Of a stretch of 64,000 nt of DNA, positions 60,740 to 64,000 are shown in pieces. The notes below the pieces were generated by a model that made no database searches, was not told where the DNA came from, and saw only the letters and a program-made list of their open reading frames with translations. The stretch is taken from positions 26,019-90,018 of the forward strand of contig JAUNGI010000007.1 in NCBI GenBank assembly GCA_030524525.1. The letters are read 5' to 3'. The stretch comes from Lachnospiraceae bacterium. GTDB lineage: Bacteria > Bacillota > Clostridia > Lachnospirales > Lachnospiraceae. Numbering within the stretch: position 1 is the first letter of the stretch; each line of letters starts with the position of its first letter. Position numbers and translations under genes: made by a program.

Positions 60740-61231
60740 TTACCAATGGAGCCGGTGCAGCTCTCCCTCGCAGCGCATCCCCTCAAAATCGTTCTGCCGC
60801 AGCGCCTCGTACAGTACGATCGCCACCGCGTTGCTCAGGTTCAGCGAGCGCGTCTCGCCGATCATCGGAATGCGGATGCAGGTCTCCTCGTGTTCCACCA
60901 GAAGCTCTTCGGGAATTCCCGCGCTCTCCTTTCCGAACATGAGGTAGCAATCCGGCTCAAACGCCGCGTGCGTGTAGGCGCGCCGCGCCTTCGTCGTGGC
61001 ATAATATATCTTCGCTCCCGGATTTTTCCGGCAGAAGTCCGCATAGTCCTCGTACACACGGACGTCAAGATCCTTCCAGTAATCCAGCCCGGCGCGCCGA
61101 AGCATCTTCTCGTCCAGAGAAAAGCCCAGCGGGCGGATCAGGTGCAGCCGTGTTCCCGTGGCGACGCAGGTTCTGCCGATATTTCCGGTGTTTGCCGGGA
61201 TCTCCGGCTCATGTAATACAACGTTCAGCAT
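60740..61231 (-). CDS. trmL: tRNA (cytidine(34)-2'-O)-methyltransferase
   Basis: The 163-residue SPOUT protein has 'EIPANTGNIGRTC', 'LMFGKESAGIPEEL', 'IPMIGETRSLNLSNAVAIVLYEALRQ', the trefoil-knot SAM motifs of TrmL. It methylates the wobble ribose of leucine tRNAs. Length is standard. It starts 8 bases after the aminotransferase stop on the same strand. Confidence 0.94.
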   Translation of the reverse strand: MLNVVLHEPEIPANTGNIGRTCVATGTRLHLIRPLGFSLDEKMLRRAGLDYWKDLDVRVYEDYADFCRKNPGAKIYYATTKARRAYTHAAFEPDCYLMFGKESAGIPEELLVEHEETCIRIPMIGETRSLNLSNAVAIVLYEALRQNDFEGMRCEGELHRLHW

Positions 61232-61239
61232 AGACCGCC

Positions 61240-62412
61240 TCAGACGCTCTGCTGCCGGTGACGCTCCACGAAGCTCCGCACGCGTTCCAGCGCCTTTTTC
61301 AGATTCTCGATGGAGTAAGCGTAGGAAATGCGCATAAAGCCCTCCCCGCTGTCGCCGAAGGCGGTTCCCGGTACGATCGCCACCTTTTCCTCCTGCAGCA
61401 GCAGATTGGCAAATTCCTCGCTGCTCATTCCAAGGCTTTTGATGCAGGGGAAAACGTAAAACGCGCCGTACGGCTCAAAGCATTCCAGCCCCATGTCACG
61501 CAGCTCGTGCAGCACCAAGCGGCGGCGCTGATTATACGATTCGCGCATCATCTGCACGTCGGCGTCGCCGTTGCGCAGCGCGTCCACCGCCGCAAACTGG
61601 CTCGTCGTCGGCGCGCACATAATGGCAAACTGGTGGATCTTGAGCATCTGTTCAATGATCTCCGCCGGGCCGCAGGCATAGCCCAAGCGCCAGCCGGTCA
61701 TGGCATGGCTCTTGGAAAAGCCGTTGATGACGATGGTCCGCTCCTTCATGCCCGGAAGCTCCGCAGTGGACACATGCTCGTAATCGTAGGTCAGCTCGCT
61801 GTAGATCTCGTCGGAAACAACGACGATATCCTTTTCGATGCAGACCTTGGCGATCTTCTCCAGATCCTCTCTTGTCATGATGGCGCCGGTGGGATTGTTC
61901 GGGAACGGAAGCACCAAAAGCTTCGTTTTCTCCGTCACCGCCTCCAAAAGCTCCTCCGCCGTCAGCCGGAAGTCGTTCTCCGCTTTCAGCGGAATAATCA
62001 CCGGCACGCCCTGCGTCAAAATAACGCACGGCTCGTACGAAACATAGCTGGGCTGCGGGATGATGACCTCCTCGCCCGGACAGATCATGGCGCGGATGGC
62101 AAGGTCGATCGCCTCGCTGCCGCCGACGGTAACGATGATCTCATGCTTGGGATCGTATTGAAGCCGGTACCGGCGGTGCAGGAACCGGCTGATCTCCTCC
62201 TTCAGCTCGGCAAGCCCGGCGTTGGAGGTATAGTGCGTCCTTCCCTTTTCCAAGGAGTAGATGCCCTCCTCTCTCACATGCCAAGGCGTCGGAAAATCCG
62301 GCTCGCCCACGCCGAGGCTGATCGCGTCCTTCATCTCGCTTACGATATCGAAAAATTTCCGGATTCCGGAGGGTTTTATTTCCACCACACTGGGGTTTAA
62401 CGGGTTTCTCAT
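61240..62412 (-). CDS. Class I/II PLP aminotransferase (PatA/AspC-like)
   Basis: The 390-residue protein has 'ISLGVGEPDFPTP', 'YTSNAGLAELKEEI', 'PFPNNPTGAIM', 'VVSDEIYSEL' and the PLP-lysine 'INGFSKSHAMTGWRLGY'. The fold-I layout and N-terminal 'SGIRKFFDIVSEM' fit the PatA-type Asp/aromatic aminotransferases of Firmicutes. The exact amino acid is uncertain. It overlaps the Lrp gene by 4 bases (ATGA), so the regulator probably controls it in response to an amino acid. Confidence 0.9.
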   Translation of the reverse strand: MRNPLNPSVVEIKPSGIRKFFDIVSEMKDAISLGVGEPDFPTPWHVREEGIYSLEKGRTHYTSNAGLAELKEEISRFLHRRYRLQYDPKHEIIVTVGGSEAIDLAIRAMICPGEEVIIPQPSYVSYEPCVILTQGVPVIIPLKAENDFRLTAEELLEAVTEKTKLLVLPFPNNPTGAIMTREDLEKIAKVCIEKDIVVVSDEIYSELTYDYEHVSTAELPGMKERTIVINGFSKSHAMTGWRLGYACGPAEIIEQMLKIHQFAIMCAPTTSQFAAVDALRNGDADVQMMRESYNQRRRLVLHELRDMGLECFEPYGAFYVFPCIKSLGMSSEEFANLLLQEEKVAIVPGTAFGDSGEGFMRISYAYSIENLKKALERVRSFVERHRQQSV

Positions 62413-62897
62413 GGAGTAATTAACATCCTTTCGTCTTTATTGTCGTTTACGAGCGTTACGCCGTGCTCCTTATACTTTTTCAGCACGAAATGCGTGGCGG
62501 TGCTGAGCACCGATTCAAGGGGCGACAGCTTATCCGAAACGAACTGCGCGATGCTCTTTAAGCTCTTTCCCTTGAGCATTACGGTCAGATCGAACGCGCC
62601 GCTCATCAGATACACCGCTTCCACCTCCTCGAACTGATAGATACGCTCGGCGATCTTGTCAAAGCCCTGACCGCGCTGGGGCGTTACCTTGACCTCGATC
62701 ATGGCAATGACCTGCGACAGATCGGTCTTATCCCAGTCGATCAGCGTCGTATAGCCGCAAATGACCTTTTCTTCCTCCATTTTGATCAGCTCCTCGGCGA
62801 CCGCCGCCTCGTCCTGTCCAAGCATGATCGCCAGATCCTTTGTAGAAAAACGGGCGTTCTGATCGATCGCCTCCAAAATCTGCATCCGTAAACTCAT
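62409..62897 (-). CDS. Lrp/AsnC-family regulator
   Basis: The 162-residue protein has an N-terminal HTH ('LEAIDQNARFSTKDLAIMLGQDEAAVAEELIKMEEEKVICGY') and a RAM ligand domain ('IEVKVTPQRGQGFDKIAERIYQFEEVEAVYLMSGAFDLTVMLKG'). It likely binds an amino acid. The ATG at 62897 follows GAGAGG; the longer frame upstream is antisense-like Arg/Gly-rich sequence. It is coupled to the aminotransferase by a 4-base overlap. Confidence 0.93.
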   Translation of the reverse strand: MSLRMQILEAIDQNARFSTKDLAIMLGQDEAAVAEELIKMEEEKVICGYTTLIDWDKTDLSQVIAMIEVKVTPQRGQGFDKIAERIYQFEEVEAVYLMSGAFDLTVMLKGKSLKSIAQFVSDKLSPLESVLSTATHFVLKKYKEHGVTLVNDNKDERMLITP

Positions 62898-62914
62898 GAT
62901 ATTTACCTCTCTTT

Positions 62915-63970
62915 CTATATTGCCAGCGCATCCGTCCGAAACGGTTCCAGATAGCGCTGTTCTTCCTGATTTTTCAGAATTCTCGCCGCATCCGCGGTCA
63001 GTCTTCCGATCTCCGCCGCCTCCACGCCCGCGTCCCACAGCGCCGCAAGCAGCCGCTCCGGCTCCGCCGTGACCATCAGCACGCTGCCGCCGCCCCTCAT
63101 CTGGTACGGATTGACGTCGAAGCGCTCGCAGGCTTCCACGGTCTGCTGACGAAGCGGGATGTCCGGAAGCCACACCTCCATGCCGAGCCGCAGACGCTCT
63201 CCAAGCTCCCACAGCCCGCGGAAAACGCCGCCGTCTCCGTAGGTTGTCATGAAAAGCGCCCCGTTCCGCCAGCCGAGACGGATCGCCTTTCCCGCGTCGA
63301 GCGTTTCCCAAAGCTCCTCCACGCCCTTCCGGAAGTGCTTCGGAAGCGAGGCAAGCTCCGGCTCCCGCTCGTGGTACAGCTCCAAGGTGCCTTCCGCGCC
63401 CGCATAGCCGGTCATAACGATCTTATATTCCGCCGGTTCGCTCAGCCGTTCGGCGGCTTGCGCCTCCGCCGGGCGCGCTTCCCCTGCCTCCGCCCGGTCT
63501 GCGTCGGCGGCTCGCCCGCCTTCGTTTTCCGAGCGCGCGGGGCTGCCCGCCGCCGTGGCGGTCATTACAAAGCCCTGCACCGACCCGCGCCGCAGCTCCG
63601 CGTTCGCGATCGGAAGCTTCAGCCGTTTCGCCGCCGCCTGTGCTCTTTTCAGAACCGCGCGGAACTCCGACTCCGCCGCCTCTGCCCCCGCCGTTACCGA
63701 CAGACCAAGCTGCACGCTCTCCGTACCGGCGGCGAGCAGCCGGTTGACCGCCCGATACACCGCAAATTCCATCCGATAGGGTTCCGTTCCCCAAAGCGTC
63801 GCCTCTGCAAGCAGAGGCTTTTCGGCTCGCGCCGCCAGCCGCAGTCGCTCCGCGACGGCAGCCCGCTCGCCCGCGCCGGACACGGGACGCGAAAGATAAT
63901 CCGCGCCGAATAATTTTTCCGTCAGGCGGTCGTACTCCGGGCCGCTGAGATCCCCAAGTTTCGGAAACAT
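62915..63970 (-). CDS. AIR synthase/HypE-like protein
   Basis: The 351-residue protein has a C-terminal AIRS-like domain ('IPLRQQTVEACERFDVNPYQMRGGGSVLMVTAEPERLLAALWDAGVEAAEIGRLT') as in HypE and PurM relatives, and a central 'EYKIVMTGYAGAEGTLELYHEREPELA' segment. An Ala/Glu/Arg-rich insert (about residues 140-180) breaks the N-terminal part. It is not a standard PurM or HypE, since the C-terminal PRVCGT-type HypE tail is absent. Close relatives of this kind are seen in clostridial genomes without known function. AGGTGGG precedes the ATG. It lies 17 bases before the Lrp gene. Confidence 0.7.
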   Translation of the reverse strand: MFPKLGDLSGPEYDRLTEKLFGADYLSRPVSGAGERAAVAERLRLAARAEKPLLAEATLWGTEPYRMEFAVYRAVNRLLAAGTESVQLGLSVTAGAEAAESEFRAVLKRAQAAAKRLKLPIANAELRRGSVQGFVMTATAAGSPARSENEGGRAADADRAEAGEARPAEAQAAERLSEPAEYKIVMTGYAGAEGTLELYHEREPELASLPKHFRKGVEELWETLDAGKAIRLGWRNGALFMTTYGDGGVFRGLWELGERLRLGMEVWLPDIPLRQQTVEACERFDVNPYQMRGGGSVLMVTAEPERLLAALWDAGVEAAEIGRLTADAARILKNQEEQRYLEPFRTDALAI

Positions 63971-64000
63971 TTTCCCACCTTCCTGCGCGGCGCGCTACGC

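Noticed and set aside
58279-60942. An 887-codon open frame opposite mutS2
   Set aside because: It shows no motifs and is antisense to a clear MutS2.
1-64000. tRNA or rRNA genes, insertion sequences, integrases
   Set aside because: I looked for TTCGA-type tRNA arms with CCA ends, conserved rRNA segments and transposase motifs, and found none I could support.

Overview
The window is a 64 kb piece of a bacterial chromosome from a Gram-positive anaerobe. The GC content is high (I estimate 55-60%), the ribosome binding sites are GGAGG-like and the promoters are of the TTGACA/TATAAT type. The gene set points to class Clostridia and probably a gut Lachnospiraceae/Oscillospiraceae-type organism: glgC-glgD, a DnaD-like protein with a DnaC/DnaI loader, an agmatine/carboxyspermidine polyamine operon, YhaM/YhaN/YhaO, MutS2 and a long PRPP synthetase. 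I cannot name a genus from sequence alone. No rRNA, tRNA or CRISPR array was found.

Left part (1-24.8 kb, mostly + strand). It holds the tail of a GH127-type arabinofuranosidase, trpF, a metal P-type ATPase divergent from a TetR regulator with a palindromic operator, a GNAT/AAA-ATPase pair, and two ABC exporter half-transporters flanking an XRE regulator. Next come xth, glgC-glgD, murC, a cluster of DnaA boxes followed by dnaD-like and dnaC-like genes, prs, a promoter-driven structured non-coding RNA candidate, and the operon speA-speE-speB-carboxyspermidine dehydrogenase-nspC.

Middle part (24.9-41.2 kb, - strand). It starts with a divergent kinase-like protein. A long run in one direction follows: a Nat-type ABC transporter, a two-component system, and a DltABCD-like envelope modification set (adenylating ligase, carrier protein, MBOAT, SGNH protein) that also carries a fold-III PLP decarboxylase-like enzyme. 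The SbcCD-like pair YhaN/YhaO closes this part, separated from the ABC transporter by a 78-bp tandem repeat and a large palindrome.

Accessory part (41.2-53.7 kb). This stretch has mixed composition. It contains two mosaic YD-repeat lipoproteins flanking a BACON-like/M23 peptidase without a signal peptide, a nucleoside deoxyribosyltransferase-like protein, a GH13 enzyme, an orphan substrate-binding lipoprotein, a RhuM/HTH pair, a DJ-1-like protein lacking its cysteine and a possible gene fragment. Three arrays of a ~70-bp double-hairpin repeat and two further palindromic repeat families lie here. YhaM sits on the far side, so this stretch may have been inserted into a yhaM-yhaO-yhaN neighbourhood.

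Right part (51.7-64 kb, - strand). It carries housekeeping genes: rlmD, yhaM, a catalytically dead HtrA-like protein next to a PhoR/PhoB-type two-component system, mutS2, trmL, an Lrp regulator with a class I aminotransferase, and an AIR-synthase-like protein.

The most interesting items are the Dlt-like cluster with its extra PLP enzyme and regulators, the covarying 70-bp repeat that carries a promoter -10, the unassigned RNA upstream of speA, the pseudo-protease beside a sensor kinase, and the lipoprotein cassettes around the M23 gene.
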